NCBI GenBank assembly: GCA_947499955.1 | Contig: CANMQI010000010.1 | Location: 186,001 to 250,000 of the forward strand | Direction of reading: 5' to 3' | DNA: 64,000 nucleotides | From: an uncultured Granulosicoccus sp. | GTDB taxonomy: Bacteria; Pseudomonadota; Gammaproteobacteria; Granulosicoccales; Granulosicoccaceae | In this document: positions 1 through 7,567 of the stretch, one piece after another | Position numbering within the stretch: the first letter of the stretch is position 1 | How the letters are laid out: every line of letters begins with the position of its first letter | The notes under the pieces: model-generated | Told to the model about the DNA's origin: nothing | The model's input: only the letters and a program-made list of their open reading frames with translations | The model's database searches: none | Made by a program: the position numbers and the translations under genes

Positions 1-225
1 AGAAGGCTCAAGGAAGTCCTCGAAAGCTGGGATTGTCGTGGTGTTGATCACGATACCGTAGTCGATGAGAGATACTTTCGAGTCTCCGGTGAAGTAGTCC
101 CACTTGACGGTGCCGACTAAAGTCCCGTTGCTGTTGGTGAATCGGATGACTTCCTTCTCGATGTTCTCGATGACGTTGAAAGTGAAGCCCAGGGTGCTGA
201 TGGTTCTGTGATAAGTGTTTTTCAT
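1..225 (-). CDS. Hypothetical protein, C-terminus cut by window edge
   Basis: Open from an ATG at 225 to the window edge, 75 codons seen. A good AAGGAG site lies in the repeated CCAACCAAGGAG leader just upstream, and promoter cassette 257-314 drives it. The visible part is a small soluble protein, mixed beta-like and slightly acidic towards the end. I do not recognise a family. Its promoter and leader are the strongest evidence that it is real. Confidence 0.75.
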   Translation of the reverse strand, partial: MKNTYHRTISTLGFTFNVIENIEKEVIRFTNSNGTLVGTVKWDYFTGDSKVSLIDYGIVINTTTIPAFEDFLEPS

Positions 226-256
226 GATGTCGATCTCCTTGGTTGGTTTCAGTGAT

Positions 257-314
257 AGGTAGCTCTCTCTCTACCTTCTATAGATGTTATATACAAACTA
301 CGCTCAGTTGTCAA
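257..314 (-). promoter_or_regulatory. Promoter/leader cassette 1
   Basis: Minus-strand TTGACA at 309-314 and TATAAC at 286-291 with a 17-bp spacer. The predicted transcript begins with a hairpin (arms 257-262 and 271-276, loop of alternating GA), followed by the AACCAAGGAG leader of the gene ending at the left edge. Confidence 0.8.
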
Positions 315-736
315 GCGGCTAGAGCTGTTTTCCCTGCGATTTCGGCTGGAATTTCAGCTCGACTCTTAACGGCTCGGTCGATGAATACCATTGGGCCTCT
401 GTCGTCAATAGAGACGCCTTCTGGCGCGTCGAACCAGTTTCGAGCCATGTCTTCGATGTAGCGCTTCATCTTGATCGCTCCGCGCTTGTTCTCGATGCGT
501 ACTGACCAGCTATTGACGTCGTATGGCTTGTGTCCTTCTCGGGCTACATCTGCGATCTTGCAGACTTCGATGTTGATGCTGTTGGCGTATACCCAGGCAT
601 CGAACACGATGCGGCGGTAGTTCGGCAGGTCGAAGTAGAACTCGTATCGTCGGGTGCCGTAGTCGTACCATGTGGATCGGATGTGAGCTGCGCTCTCAAC
701 GTTGGCGACGAGGGTTTCGAATAAGGTCTTGCTCAT
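311..736 (-). CDS. Hypothetical protein, 141 aa
   Basis: Starts at ATG 736 behind a CAGGAGACC ribosome-binding site in a leader that begins CCCAACCAAC. The protein is soluble, rich in aromatic residues in its first half and basic in the middle, with an alanine-rich tail. I see no diagnostic motif. It has its own promoter (784-812), and its stop codon overlaps the -35 box of the next leftward promoter, so packing is tight. Confidence 0.75.
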   Translation of the reverse strand: MSKTLFETLVANVESAAHIRSTWYDYGTRRYEFYFDLPNYRRIVFDAWVYANSINIEVCKIADVAREGHKPYDVNSWSVRIENKRGAIKMKRYIEDMARNWFDAPEGVSIDDRGPMVFIDRAVKSRAEIPAEIAGKTALAA

Positions 737-783
737 GTAGTGGTCTCCTGTGTTGGTTGGGTCTCTCTTTACTTTCTATAGAT

Positions 784-812
784 ATTATATACAAACTACA
801 CTCATTTGTCAA
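784..812 (-). promoter_or_regulatory. Promoter/leader cassette 2
   Basis: Minus-strand TTGACA at 807-812 and TATAAT at 784-789, spacer 17 bp. The leader has the GAGAGA tract, but I see no matching second hairpin arm, unlike most other copies. Confidence 0.8.
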
Positions 813-821
813 GGGTTTGGC

Positions 822-1067
822 TTAGCTAATTGCTTCCTCCTTGGATCGCTCTTCGAGAATGCTTTCGATCTCTCGCTTGTTCTCGTAGTGTCGCTTGAGT
901 GACTCGCAGTAGTCTGCGATGTTGTCGGTGTCCATCAGGTCGCCGAATGCAAGCTCCTTGTCGATCAGCTTCCGGTAGAGCTTGATGCCATCTTCTGATG
1001 CTTTCAGTCCTCGACGGAGGCGGGTGGTGGTCGCGTTTGCGAAGAAGATGCGTTTTTTGTTGGTCAT
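822..1067 (-). CDS. Hypothetical basic helical protein, 81 aa
   Basis: ATG at 1067 with an AAGGAGACC site. The protein is mostly charged and probably helical: a lysine/arginine-rich first third and a glutamate/arginine-rich last third that could form a coiled coil. It follows the gene at 1104-1322 by 36 bp with no promoter of its own, so the two are probably co-transcribed. Function unknown. Confidence 0.7.
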   Translation of the reverse strand: MTNKKRIFFANATTTRLRRGLKASEDGIKLYRKLIDKELAFGDLMDTDNIADYCESLKRHYENKREIESILEERSKEEAIS

Positions 1068-1103
1068 GTCGGTCTCCTTGATTGGTTCGGTGCTTGTCGC
1101 TGG

Positions 1104-1322
1104 TTACTCTTCGATGTAGAAGTTCGAGCCGTTCAGCGAGTCCTCATACTTGGTGCCTGGCATCCCAGTCAGGCCGACGCAGTAGTCGCCGTAGCTGTAC
1201 TTGATCAGATAGTCGTCGCCGGTCTTGATGACCTTGTAGCCTCCGCCGTCGCAATATACGGTCTTGCCTGCGTCAACTGCGCTCTTGATTTCTGCTGCTG
1301 TATTCAGTTTCGTGATAGTCAT
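1104..1322 (-). CDS. Hypothetical protein, 72 aa
   Basis: ATG at 1322, preceded by CCCCAACCAAGGAG and the promoter at 1345-1408. A small protein with many glycine and tyrosine residues in a beta-rich pattern in the middle. No family recognised. First gene of a two-gene transcript with 822-1067. Confidence 0.7.
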   Translation of the reverse strand: MTITKLNTAAEIKSAVDAGKTVYCDGGGYKVIKTGDDYLIKYSYGDYCVGLTGMPGTKYEDSLNGSNFYIEE

Positions 1323-1344
1323 ATCGTCTCCTTGGTTGGGGTTG

Positions 1345-1408
1345 GAAGGTAGATGTCTGTCTCTCTACCTTCTATAGTAATTATATACAATCAATAGGTA
1401 TTAGTCAA
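1345..1408 (-). promoter_or_regulatory. Promoter/leader cassette 3 with 9-bp hairpin
   Basis: Minus-strand TTGACT at 1403-1408 and TATAAT at 1380-1385, spacer 17 bp. The leader folds into a perfect 9-bp stem (1345-1353 with 1364-1372) at the expected transcript start, then the CCAACCAAGGAG site. Confidence 0.8.
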
Positions 1409-1710
1409 GCGGCTTCTTTGATTTTTTCTGATCCGTGTCGCTCTCGAATGTCGTTCATTGAGAACTTGCCTCTGCTGCCTCTGGATTTGCACTCTGAGTG
1501 GCGGTAGTACCACTTTTTCTTCTTGGGTGCCCATCGGTAGCCTGCGCCGTTCTTACCGAGAGCGTCCTTGTGAGGCTTCGTGTCGCCGGATACCCAGACC
1601 CACATGCCGCAGACTTCGATCTCGATGCCTTCGAGGTGGACGACGGCGTTGTTCAGCTCCTCGTCGTAGTTGCTGGTTACTTCGGTGATGATGGTTTTCC
1701 AGTTGCTCAT
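1405..1710 (-). CDS. Small protein of the type often called DnaJ-like in phages, 101 aa
   Basis: Starts at ATG 1710 after an AAGGAGAAG site. The central part has the pattern WVWVSGDTKPHKDALGKNGA followed by RWAPKKKKWYYR, which I recall from small phage and plasmid proteins often labelled molecular chaperone DnaJ, although no J-domain HPD motif is visible here. So the label is a name of convenience, not a function. The C-terminus is basic. Own promoter at 1742-1800. Confidence 0.65.
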   Translation of the reverse strand: MSNWKTIITEVTSNYDEELNNAVVHLEGIEIEVCGMWVWVSGDTKPHKDALGKNGAGYRWAPKKKKWYYRHSECKSRGSRGKFSMNDIRERHGSEKIKEAA

Positions 1711-1741
1711 GTATCGCTTCTCCTTGGTTGGGTTGGTAGTT

Positions 1742-1800
1742 GAGTGATCTCTATCTTCACTCTATGTAGTTATTATATACAAACAATAGATATTTGTCAA
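1742..1800 (-). promoter_or_regulatory. Promoter/leader cassette 4
   Basis: Minus-strand TTGACA at 1795-1800 and TATAAT at 1772-1777, spacer 17 bp. Hairpin arms GAGTGA 1742-1747 and TCACTC 1757-1762: a different stem sequence from the other copies, but pairing is kept. Confidence 0.8.
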
Positions 1801-2034
1801 GGGTTTTGGCGAAGTTTTTTTGAACATTTCTCGGCAGAGCTTGTACAATCTTCCCCGCTGCTAGTTGAAGGGCGAGGGGTGCTGTCTTTTTTCAGAGGGG
1901 AGACAGTGCCTCTCGTTCCTCGCTATCAGTAAAGCCATCTACGAGGGCGCTCCACGGTTCCTTTTCCGTCGGCACTCGGTTTCCTGCCGTGGGGCTTCCT
2001 CACCTAAGCGACGTCCTTCCTCGCTTGTGCTGTT

Positions 2035-2673
2035 TTACATCGAAAGCCCTTTATTGATCGCTGCTAGTAGAAAGACGGCAAGCGGCGGCCCAACGGCAAG
2101 TGTTTTCGCGACTGGATTTATCCCCGGAATAACGAGCATGATAATGACCACTAGGGCATAAAAGAATATATGGTCGTAACCAAGAGTAAGCGGGTTAGCT
2201 TCGGCACCAAAAATAATGTGCCCCCAGCCAGAGAATACGAACGCGACAATTGGACCTATGAAAAACACCCAGGTCGTTAGATAAGATACCAAGAGAAGAC
2301 AGCCCATGATCGCGCCAAATACGCCCGATAGCGATTGCGTTGAGAGATGGTACGTAATGCGCCAGAGCGTTGAGCGCTGGAGCAATGCCGTAGGTACTGC
2401 GGTCATGAATAGAAGCGTTAACACATCGCCTGATGACTCGGGAAATTTCGCATTAGCGTGCTCTGCGAACCATGCAAAAAACGGGTCTCTTAGCGCACTC
2501 CGATAGAATTCAATACCAGTCAGAAAGAACCCTTTCCAGTCGGCCACTGTTTGCGCCAGGGAAGCAATCGAGGAGATAGATAGAAAGAGCATGATGCCGT
2601 ACAGTATTCGTGTCGGCCAAGAGATTCTCGCCCACACGTCCTTGATTTCGACTAGATCGCCGTGTAAACCCAT
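2035..2673 (-). CDS. Membrane protein, fourth copy of a tandem paralogue array, 212 aa
   Basis: Last transcribed of four tandem paralogues. The first 60 residues (MGLHGD start, SWPTRILYG, SISSIASLAQTVADWKGFFL) and the last 25 (VAKTLAVGPPL to NKGLSM) are nearly shared with the other copies; the middle is different. By eye there are about four hydrophobic segments, so it should sit in the inner membrane. The extra 15 to 20 residues in the middle set it apart from the shorter copies. Function unknown; exclusion or immunity at the membrane is only a guess. Start ATG has an AGGAGAATAAGCG site, and the gap to the previous copy is 26 bp. Confidence 0.8.
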   Translation of the reverse strand: MGLHGDLVEIKDVWARISWPTRILYGIMLFLSISSIASLAQTVADWKGFFLTGIEFYRSALRDPFFAWFAEHANAKFPESSGDVLTLLFMTAVPTALLQRSTLWRITYHLSTQSLSGVFGAIMGCLLLVSYLTTWVFFIGPIVAFVFSGWGHIIFGAEANPLTLGYDHIFFYALVVIIMLVIPGINPVAKTLAVGPPLAVFLLAAINKGLSM

Positions 2674-2699
2674 CGCTTATTCTCCTGGTACTGTCCGAA

Positions 2700-3278
2700 T
2701 TACATCGAGAGGCCTTTATTGATCGCTGCAAGTAGCGCTACAGTGACTGGAGGCACGATTACGAACGCTTGCGCTATATGATCGCCTGATTTCCGTATGC
2801 TGATAATGACCGCAACATATAGCGCGATAAAAAAGGAGTACGACGGCGCCAAAGGAAGCGAACTCGATTCTTGGAGAATCAAGTACAGGACAAGCGCGCT
2901 TGGTGCCGAGAAAGCTAGGAGTATATGGCCCAACATACTGAGTTTCTGGCGTGTACCAATGGCTGAACGAAAACCCCTGATGTTGTGCGACATTGCGGGA
3001 GACACAGCGAGTAGCATCAATGTCATCAGATCGCCTTTTGCCTTAGTTAATCTTACTGCAGTGTGTTCCGTGATGAATGCGAGCACAGGGTCTCTAAAGA
3101 CGCTTTGATAGAACTCGACGGTAGTCAGAAAAAAATCTTTCCAGTCAGCTACAGTCTGAGCCAGAGAAGCAATCGAGGAGATCGACAAATACAGCATGAG
3201 GCCGTAGATCGCCCTCATCGGCCACGAAACCTTCTTCCACGCCTGCTTGGTTTCTTCGATGTCGCCGTGAAGTCCCAT
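2700..3278 (-). CDS. Membrane protein, third copy of the tandem array, 192 aa
   Basis: Shares the conserved N-terminus (MGLHGDIEETKQAWKKVSW) and the NKGLSM C-terminus with its neighbours. Its centre is the most divergent of the four: the acidic, aromatic loop after DPVLAF and the second half of the membrane region differ, and the usual AKTLAVGPPL block reads AQAFVIVPPV. About four membrane segments. The constant 26-bp junction with an AGGAGAATAAGC site on both sides shows duplication of a whole gene-plus-junction unit. Confidence 0.8.
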   Translation of the reverse strand: MGLHGDIEETKQAWKKVSWPMRAIYGLMLYLSISSIASLAQTVADWKDFFLTTVEFYQSVFRDPVLAFITEHTAVRLTKAKGDLMTLMLLAVSPAMSHNIRGFRSAIGTRQKLSMLGHILLAFSAPSALVLYLILQESSSLPLAPSYSFFIALYVAVIISIRKSGDHIAQAFVIVPPVTVALLAAINKGLSM

Positions 3279-3304
3279 TGCTTATTCTCCTAGAGCGGTC
3301 CAGA

Positions 3305-3901
3305 TCACATCGACAAGCCTTTATTGATCGCTGCTAGCAACAAGACGACTAAAGGTGGCCCAACGGCAAGCGTTTTCGCGACTGGAGTTCTCCCCCTAAA
3401 AGTGAACGCGCTATAGACCATGAGGGCGTAACTAATGCTGAAAATCGGATATGTAGTACTATCTATACGCGCAGATCCTTCGGCACCAAAAATCATGTGT
3501 CCCCAACCATCGGTTACGAACACGAGAATTGGAACTAAGATAAAGAACCACACCACTAGATGACCAATCCAGCCAAAACGGCCCAGTGTGGCGCTGGCTG
3601 AGCGCACGACAAAGATCATCGGTACCGCAATCATGAATAGAAGCGTCAAAATATCGCCTGATGGCTCGGTGAAGCCCGCATTAGTGTGCTCTATGAACCA
3701 TGCGAAGATCGGGTCTCGCAACACACTCCGATAGAATTCAATACCAGTCAGAAAGAACCCTTTCCAGTCGGCTACTGTTTGAGCCAGCGACGCAAGCGAT
3801 GAGATCGACAGGAACAACATGAGGCCGTAGATCACCTTCATCGGCCACGAAACCTTCTTCCATGCCTGCTTGGTTTCTTCGATGTCGCCGTGAAGTCCCA
3901 T
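3305..3901 (-). CDS. Membrane protein, second copy of the tandem array, 198 aa
   Basis: Shares the long N-terminal block with the 2700-3278 and 3928-4563 copies, and the GIEFYRS and GWGHMIFGAE segments with the 2035-2673 copy. It thus looks like a mosaic between copies. Four hydrophobic stretches are visible. Stop is TGA in the shared GLSM context. Function unknown. Confidence 0.8.
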   Translation of the reverse strand: MGLHGDIEETKQAWKKVSWPMKVIYGLMLFLSISSLASLAQTVADWKGFFLTGIEFYRSVLRDPIFAWFIEHTNAGFTEPSGDILTLLFMIAVPMIFVVRSASATLGRFGWIGHLVVWFFILVPILVFVTDGWGHMIFGAEGSARIDSTTYPIFSISYALMVYSAFTFRGRTPVAKTLAVGPPLVVLLLAAINKGLSM

Positions 3902-3927
3902 TGCCTATTCTCCTGTAGCAGCCCAGA

Positions 3928-4563
3928 TCACATCGACAAGCCTTTATTGATCGCTGCTAGCAGCAAGACAACCAAAGGCGGAGCGACGGCAAGCGTTTTC
4001 TCTATTGGAGTAGCCCCTGGGAAAGCGAGCGCGCTAAAGACCACAAGGGCATAAGCGCTGCCGATAAGCGGATACATATAGCTAGGCAAGGTTTCTTCGA
4101 TACCATAAATCATGTTCCCCCAGCCAGCTAATATGAACATCACAATTAGACCTGCGATCATGAGCCAGATCACTAGATGAGCTATGAAGCGAAAACGGCC
4201 TACGATGACGGCGGTTGAGCGCGGGAGCGATGGGATCAGAAGGTTAGCGCGCAGGAGCGATGAGCGCAAGGCCGAGATCATAGGTACTGAAGCCATAAAT
4301 AGAAGCGTCAACATATCGCCTGCATACTCGGGGAATTTCGCATTGGCGTGTTCTTCGAACCATGCAAGCACAGGGTCTCTTAACACGTTCTGATAGAACT
4401 CAATGCCAGTCAGAAAAAAACCTTTCCAGTCGGCGACAGTCTGAGCCAGCGACGCAATCGAGGAGATCGACAGAAACAGCATGAGGCTGTAGATCACCTT
4501 CATGGGCCACGAGACTTTCTTCCATGCCTGTTTGGTTTCTTCGATGTCGCCGTGTAGCCCCAT
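3928..4563 (-). CDS. Membrane protein, first copy of the tandem array, 211 aa
   Basis: First transcribed copy. It has the family N-terminus and NKGLSM end, with a unique centre that includes a serine/leucine/arginine-rich insertion (SSLLRANLLIPSLPRS region). The probable promoter just upstream (4595-4623) lacks the hairpin leader seen at other small genes here, so the array may be controlled separately. Four or five membrane segments; inner-membrane location inferred. Confidence 0.8.
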   Translation of the reverse strand: MGLHGDIEETKQAWKKVSWPMKVIYSLMLFLSISSIASLAQTVADWKGFFLTGIEFYQNVLRDPVLAWFEEHANAKFPEYAGDMLTLLFMASVPMISALRSSLLRANLLIPSLPRSTAVIVGRFRFIAHLVIWLMIAGLIVMFILAGWGNMIYGIEETLPSYMYPLIGSAYALVVFSALAFPGATPIEKTLAVAPPLVVLLLAAINKGLSM

Positions 4564-4594
4564 GTCCCTATGCTCGATTGAGTCCTGTTCGGCG

Positions 4595-4623
4595 ATTATA
4601 GTAAACCGCAGGAAGGGTGCCGT
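4595..4623 (-). promoter_or_regulatory. Possible promoter of the membrane-protein array
   Basis: Minus-strand TATAAT at 4595-4600 (context TACTATAAT). The -35 region 17 bp away (4618-4623, ACGGCA) is a poor match. No hairpin or CCAACCAAGGAG leader follows. Assigned on position and the perfect -10 only. Confidence 0.4.
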
Positions 4624-4638
4624 CCATGGCTTGTTGGG

Positions 4639-5439
4639 TTAAGCGGCTTTGTCGTCTGCCAGTTTGTTCTCTCCGTAGAACGCTGCAATGATCTCGTTGG
4701 CCTTGTCGATCAGGTCAAGACGCTTGAACGTGATATGCGCGTTCCCGTTCTTGTACACCTTGCCACTCATGTAGTCGGTCTCGAACTCGTCAGTCTTCGG
4801 ATTCCAGCTGCAGATGTCTCTGAGAGCCGCTGAGACGCTATCTTTGTACTCCGGTGGACGTCTACCATCCAGAGTGAACAAAACCCGCTCTACGTCGTTT
4901 ATCTGGTCTTGTGTTCTGTAGTTCGTCGCATAGGTCACGATCACCTTCTTGCCCAGCTTGAATGCGTCATTGGTCTTGTACTTGCCTGACAAGCCCTGAA
5001 ACGCTTTCACGAGTCCTCGATTGAAGATCATCTTCCGCTGGCTGTGCAATTGACCCATCGTCGATTCGATGTTCTCAAGAGTGCAGGGCGGCATGTCTTT
5101 CTTCTCCAGCCCGTTCTTCCACTCAGTCCTCGCTGTCTCGTCCATCAGCTCCCACAAGCCACTGATCTGTACCAAGTGCTGCCACAGGTTCTTGTCGAGT
5201 GCTCGGGTGAATTGCTTGGTCAGATCGCCTGCAGTGTTCTTGTCTTCGATGCAATAGGACAGGTGTCGATCCGTAAACGTGTTCGCCATCACGAAGCATC
5301 CGAAACCTCCCTGACTCATCTGCTTCTGCGCTGACACCAGCAGCTTGATTCCTTTCTCGAAGTCGGCAATCGCTCGTTCTCGTTGGACGAGGATTTCGTC
5401 GATGCTCTTGCGTGGCGCGATGTCGGTGTTGATGCTCAT
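4639..5439 (-). CDS. DUF4942 family protein, 266 aa
   Basis: The C-terminal block with NGNAHITFKRLDLIDKAN matches the ending typical of DUF4942 proteins of phages and plasmids, whose role is not established. An in-frame opening extends far upstream, but the ATG at 5439 sits just after AACCAAGGAGAAAATAC and gives the expected length, so I use it; the extra upstream reading overlaps the real gene 5499-5792 in another frame. It follows that gene by 59 bp and should share its promoter (5820-5883). Soluble and basic in the middle. Confidence 0.85.
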   Translation of the reverse strand: MSINTDIAPRKSIDEILVQRERAIADFEKGIKLLVSAQKQMSQGGFGCFVMANTFTDRHLSYCIEDKNTAGDLTKQFTRALDKNLWQHLVQISGLWELMDETARTEWKNGLEKKDMPPCTLENIESTMGQLHSQRKMIFNRGLVKAFQGLSGKYKTNDAFKLGKKVIVTYATNYRTQDQINDVERVLFTLDGRRPPEYKDSVSAALRDICSWNPKTDEFETDYMSGKVYKNGNAHITFKRLDLIDKANEIIAAFYGENKLADDKAA

Positions 5440-5498
5440 GCGTGTATTTTCTCCTTGGTTGGGGTTCTCTTGCTTGCTGGTAAGGTAATGGTAAGGGG

Positions 5499-5792
5499 TT
5501 AGGCGGCAATCACTGCGTCGTCCAGCTCGCACATGCTCGCCGCGAATTTTTCGATGTCCTCGACCATCGCCTCGATCTCGCTGTCTTCGCAGTTTGTGGC
5601 GTGTGGAACGCGGAGCTTGCTGTTCTCGTCCATCTTCCAGCCGTCTGCTGTCTTGAACATTGAGACAGACGCGCATCCAGTAGGGCAGTCGCCTGCGATG
5701 ACCTTGCGACCGTCTTCGAAGTCGAAGTTGATGAAGTGAGTCAGGATCATGGTGCCGAAAGGCTCGGGTCGGAAATTGGCTCTGTTGCTCAT
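5499..5792 (-). CDS. Hypothetical protein, 97 aa
   Basis: ATG at 5792 after CCCAACCAAGGAGAAATAC. Contains a short cysteine-bearing stretch (GDCPTGCASVSMF), possibly metal-binding, and an acidic C-terminal half. No family recognised. First gene of a transcript that continues into the DUF4942 gene. Confidence 0.75.
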   Translation of the reverse strand: MSNRANFRPEPFGTMILTHFINFDFEDGRKVIAGDCPTGCASVSMFKTADGWKMDENSKLRVPHATNCEDSEIEAMVEDIEKFAASMCELDDAVIAA

Positions 5793-5819
5793 GTATTTCT
5801 CCTTGGTTGGGTTTTGGTT

Positions 5820-5883
5820 CAGAAGGCAGATGTCTCTCTCTACCTTCTGATGATATTATATACAAACAATACTCAGATGTCAA
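5820..5883 (-). promoter_or_regulatory. Promoter/leader cassette 5 with 11-bp hairpin
   Basis: Minus-strand TTGACA 5878-5883 and TATAAT 5855-5860, spacer 17 bp. The longest leader stem of the set: 11 bp between 5820-5830 and 5839-5849 with one G-U pair, loop GAGAGAC-like. Confidence 0.85.
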
Positions 5884-6077
5884 GCAGCTTTTGGCATTGT
5901 GTAGCTGTACCCAGCCTTGAATGCTTCGATGCCTGAGCGCTTCAATCGCTTGACAACGCGATCCGCTCGCTCCTCGCTGATCAGGCGAATCTTGTGGCCG
6001 ACTCGCTTGCTGCCTGACATGGGTGACTCGTCAAAATATCGAACTTCGTAAACTCGGACTTTCTCAGTGTTTCTCAT
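5880..6077 (-). CDS. Hypothetical basic protein, 65 aa
   Basis: ATG at 6077, leader CCCAACCAAGGAGAAAGCC. Very basic (many K/R), with a RADRVVKRLKRSGIEAFKAGY stretch likely to be a helix; possibly nucleic-acid binding. Its stop overlaps the -35 of the next promoter (5878-5883). Own promoter at 6106-6166. Confidence 0.7.
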   Translation of the reverse strand: MRNTEKVRVYEVRYFDESPMSGSKRVGHKIRLISEERADRVVKRLKRSGIEAFKAGYSYTMPKAA

Positions 6078-6105
6078 ATGGCTTTCTCCTTGGTTGGGAT
6101 TGTCT

Positions 6106-6166
6106 AGTGAAGGTCTCTCTCTTCACTTTCTGTAGATATTATATACAAACTACTATTGTTTGTCAA
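6106..6166 (-). promoter_or_regulatory. Promoter/leader cassette 6
   Basis: Minus-strand TTGACA 6161-6166 and TATAAT 6138-6143, spacer 17 bp. Hairpin arms AGTGAAG 6106-6112 and CTTCACT 6121-6127. Forms the left half of a divergent pair with the promoter at 6211; about 45 bp separate the two -35 boxes. Confidence 0.85.
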
Positions 6167-6210
6167 GGGTTCTCCTGAAAAAAAGCTGAAGAAAAAGTAT
6201 CGCGAGAGGG

Positions 6211-6239
6211 TTGACAAAGCTTTATAGTATGTATATAAT
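6211..6239 (+). promoter_or_regulatory. Promoter/leader cassette 7, rightward
   Basis: TTGACA 6211-6216, TATAAT 6234-6239, spacer 17 bp. The leader ACCCAACCAAAGGAG follows, with no clear hairpin. Drives the rightward small genes starting at 6283. Confidence 0.85.
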
Positions 6240-6282
6240 AACTACAGAAATTAGAGAGACACCCAACCAAAGGAGATACACG

Positions 6283-6510
6283 ATGAAAACAGCAACTTTC
6301 TCATGCGGAACTGTCATGACCTACAAAGGCAAGGTTCCTTACACTCACGCACTGCTTGTCAAATCCCACGATGGGAAGCTGGCATATCGAGGCTATTCCA
6401 AGTCACGAGAAGCCGCTGAAAGAGCAGCGATCTCACACGGCAGAGCCTACTACCACATGTGTGAAGACAAGACGAACAGGGCGACACACGAAGTCGTAGA
6501 GCTGGTGTAA
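6283..6510 (+). CDS. Hypothetical protein, 75 aa
   Basis: I start at ATG 6283, 6 bp after AAGGAGATACACG; an earlier in-frame start would lie inside the promoter. Small mixed protein with a basic centre (YSKSREAAERAAISHGRAYYH). No family recognised. The gene at 6526 follows after 15 bp, so they form a pair. Confidence 0.75.
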   Translation: MKTATFSCGTVMTYKGKVPYTHALLVKSHDGKLAYRGYSKSREAAERAAISHGRAYYHMCEDKTNRATHEVVELV

Positions 6511-6525
6511 CGGAGGAGGCCAATA

Positions 6526-6849
6526 ATGACACTCAGAAAAGCGAAATCCGAACTTGCCAAGCGATTCCCGCTGGCGACCATTGAGAACAACTCGATAGTC
6601 ATGTCTGACTACGAAGGCGTTCCGCACTACGGGTGCGAAATCATCGCGCCGCCTGGGCACTACTGGAGCAGTCACGGGCCACATGCCGTCGTGATCTCCT
6701 GCCCCAAGAGTAAAGCGACGTCAGGCGAATTCTGGAGCGCTGTACTGGACGATATTCGTTCACTGGACGCAGAGCCTTGCCATAGCGAAAACGGCTGTAG
6801 CGAGCGCTACGAAGGCGTATGCGAGTTCTGGGAAGAGGACGAAGAATGA
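6526..6849 (+). CDS. Hypothetical protein, 107 aa
   Basis: ATG at 6526 with GGAGGAGGCC ribosome-binding site. Histidine- and glycine-rich middle (PPGHYWSSHGPH) and an acidic, cysteine-containing C-terminus (CHSENGCSERYEGVCEFWEEDEE), which might bind metal. No family recognised. Confidence 0.7.
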   Translation: MTLRKAKSELAKRFPLATIENNSIVMSDYEGVPHYGCEIIAPPGHYWSSHGPHAVVISCPKSKATSGEFWSAVLDDIRSLDAEPCHSENGCSERYEGVCEFWEEDEE

Positions 6850-6871
6850 CGAAAAAAGTTGCTCAGAACCC

Positions 6872-6936
6872 TTGACATCTGAGTGTAGTATGTATATAAT
6901 ATCAATAGAAGGTAGAGAGAGAGGTTTCTACCTTCT
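6872..6936 (+). promoter_or_regulatory. Promoter/leader cassette 8 with 10-bp hairpin
   Basis: TTGACA 6872-6877, TATAAT 6895-6900, spacer 17 bp. A perfect 10-bp stem (6907-6916 with 6927-6936) begins 7 nt after the -10 box, that is at the predicted first transcribed base. Loop GAGAGAGGTT. Then CCCAACCAAGGAGACC. Confidence 0.9.
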
Positions 6937-6969
6937 AGCCCAAATCCCAACCAAGGAGACCAGATAATT

Positions 6970-7434
6970 ATGAGCAAGAAGAGAACCAGCACCGAAGCAG
7001 CAAGAGCAGCACGAATGATCCGTAAGCACCTGAAGGACAACGGCGTAGCGGCGAAGGTCCGAAGCAGTAACTACTCAGGAGGCAGCAGCATCAACGTCTA
7101 TCTGGACGACCCACTGCCTGCCACTGTCGAAGCAGTCGAGAGCTATGTTGACGGCTTCAAGTACGGCGATTTCGACGGCATGACCGACTCGTACAACTAC
7201 CGCAAGCGCGGTGATGATCTCCGGCCTCGCGTCTCTTTCGTCTTCGTCAACGCTGAGTACAGCGATGAGCTGAAGGCTGAAGCCAAGGCATACTTCGAAG
7301 CCAACTACGACGTCGAACTGTTCGACAGCTTCGAGCGAGAGCACGGTATGCCGTACCGCATCCTGCGAGGCTCTGAAGAGACAGCATTCTGGCGAACCCG
7401 CAAGCCACGAGTCCGAGTAGCAGAAGCAGCGTAA
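6970..7434 (+). CDS. LPD29-like domain protein, 154 aa
   Basis: Residues about 15-80 (MIRKHLKDNGVAAKVRSS, YSGGSSINVYLDD, FDGMTDSYNY) match my memory of the large polyvalent protein-associated domain 29 found in phage and plasmid proteins: an N-terminal helix, a serine/glycine-rich strand and the FDGM motif. The C-terminal half is charged and unassigned. LPD domains accompany proteins thought to be delivered early into a host, but no activity is shown. ATG at 6970 follows AAGGAGACCAG. Confidence 0.8.
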   Translation: MSKKRTSTEAARAARMIRKHLKDNGVAAKVRSSNYSGGSSINVYLDDPLPATVEAVESYVDGFKYGDFDGMTDSYNYRKRGDDLRPRVSFVFVNAEYSDELKAEAKAYFEANYDVELFDSFEREHGMPYRILRGSEETAFWRTRKPRVRVAEAA

Positions 7435-7440
7435 AGAGAG

Positions 7441-7460
7441 TGCCAGGGACGGCATTTTTT
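7441..7460 (+). terminator. Weak intrinsic terminator
   Basis: Short stem TGCC (7441-7444) with GGCA (7451-7454), followed by six T (7455-7460), directly after the LPD29 gene and before the next promoter. The stem is only 4 to 5 bp, so efficiency is doubtful. Confidence 0.45.
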
Positions 7461-7472
7461 CTCGCAGAACCC

Positions 7473-7535
7473 TTGACATCTGTACATAGAATGTATATAA
7501 TATCAATAGAAGGTAGAGAGAGAGGTCTGCCTTCT
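7473..7535 (+). promoter_or_regulatory. Promoter/leader cassette 9 with 10-bp hairpin
   Basis: TTGACA 7473-7478, TATAAT 7496-7501, spacer 17 bp. Hairpin 7508-7517 with 7526-7535, one G-U pair, starting at the predicted transcript start; AACCCCAACCAAGGAG follows. Confidence 0.9.
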
Positions 7536-7567
7536 ACCCGAAACCCCAACCAAGGAGAACGCACACT

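Noticed and set aside
1801..2034. Gene or RNA between the promoter at 1742-1800 and the membrane array
   Set aside because: Only loose inverted repeats (for example CCACGG with CCGTGG) and no coding signal; probably the end of the array transcript.
4639..5883. A longer 414-codon reading of the DUF4942 gene
   Set aside because: The upstream part overlaps the well-supported gene 5499-5792 in another frame; the ATG at 5439 has the normal leader and gives the family length.
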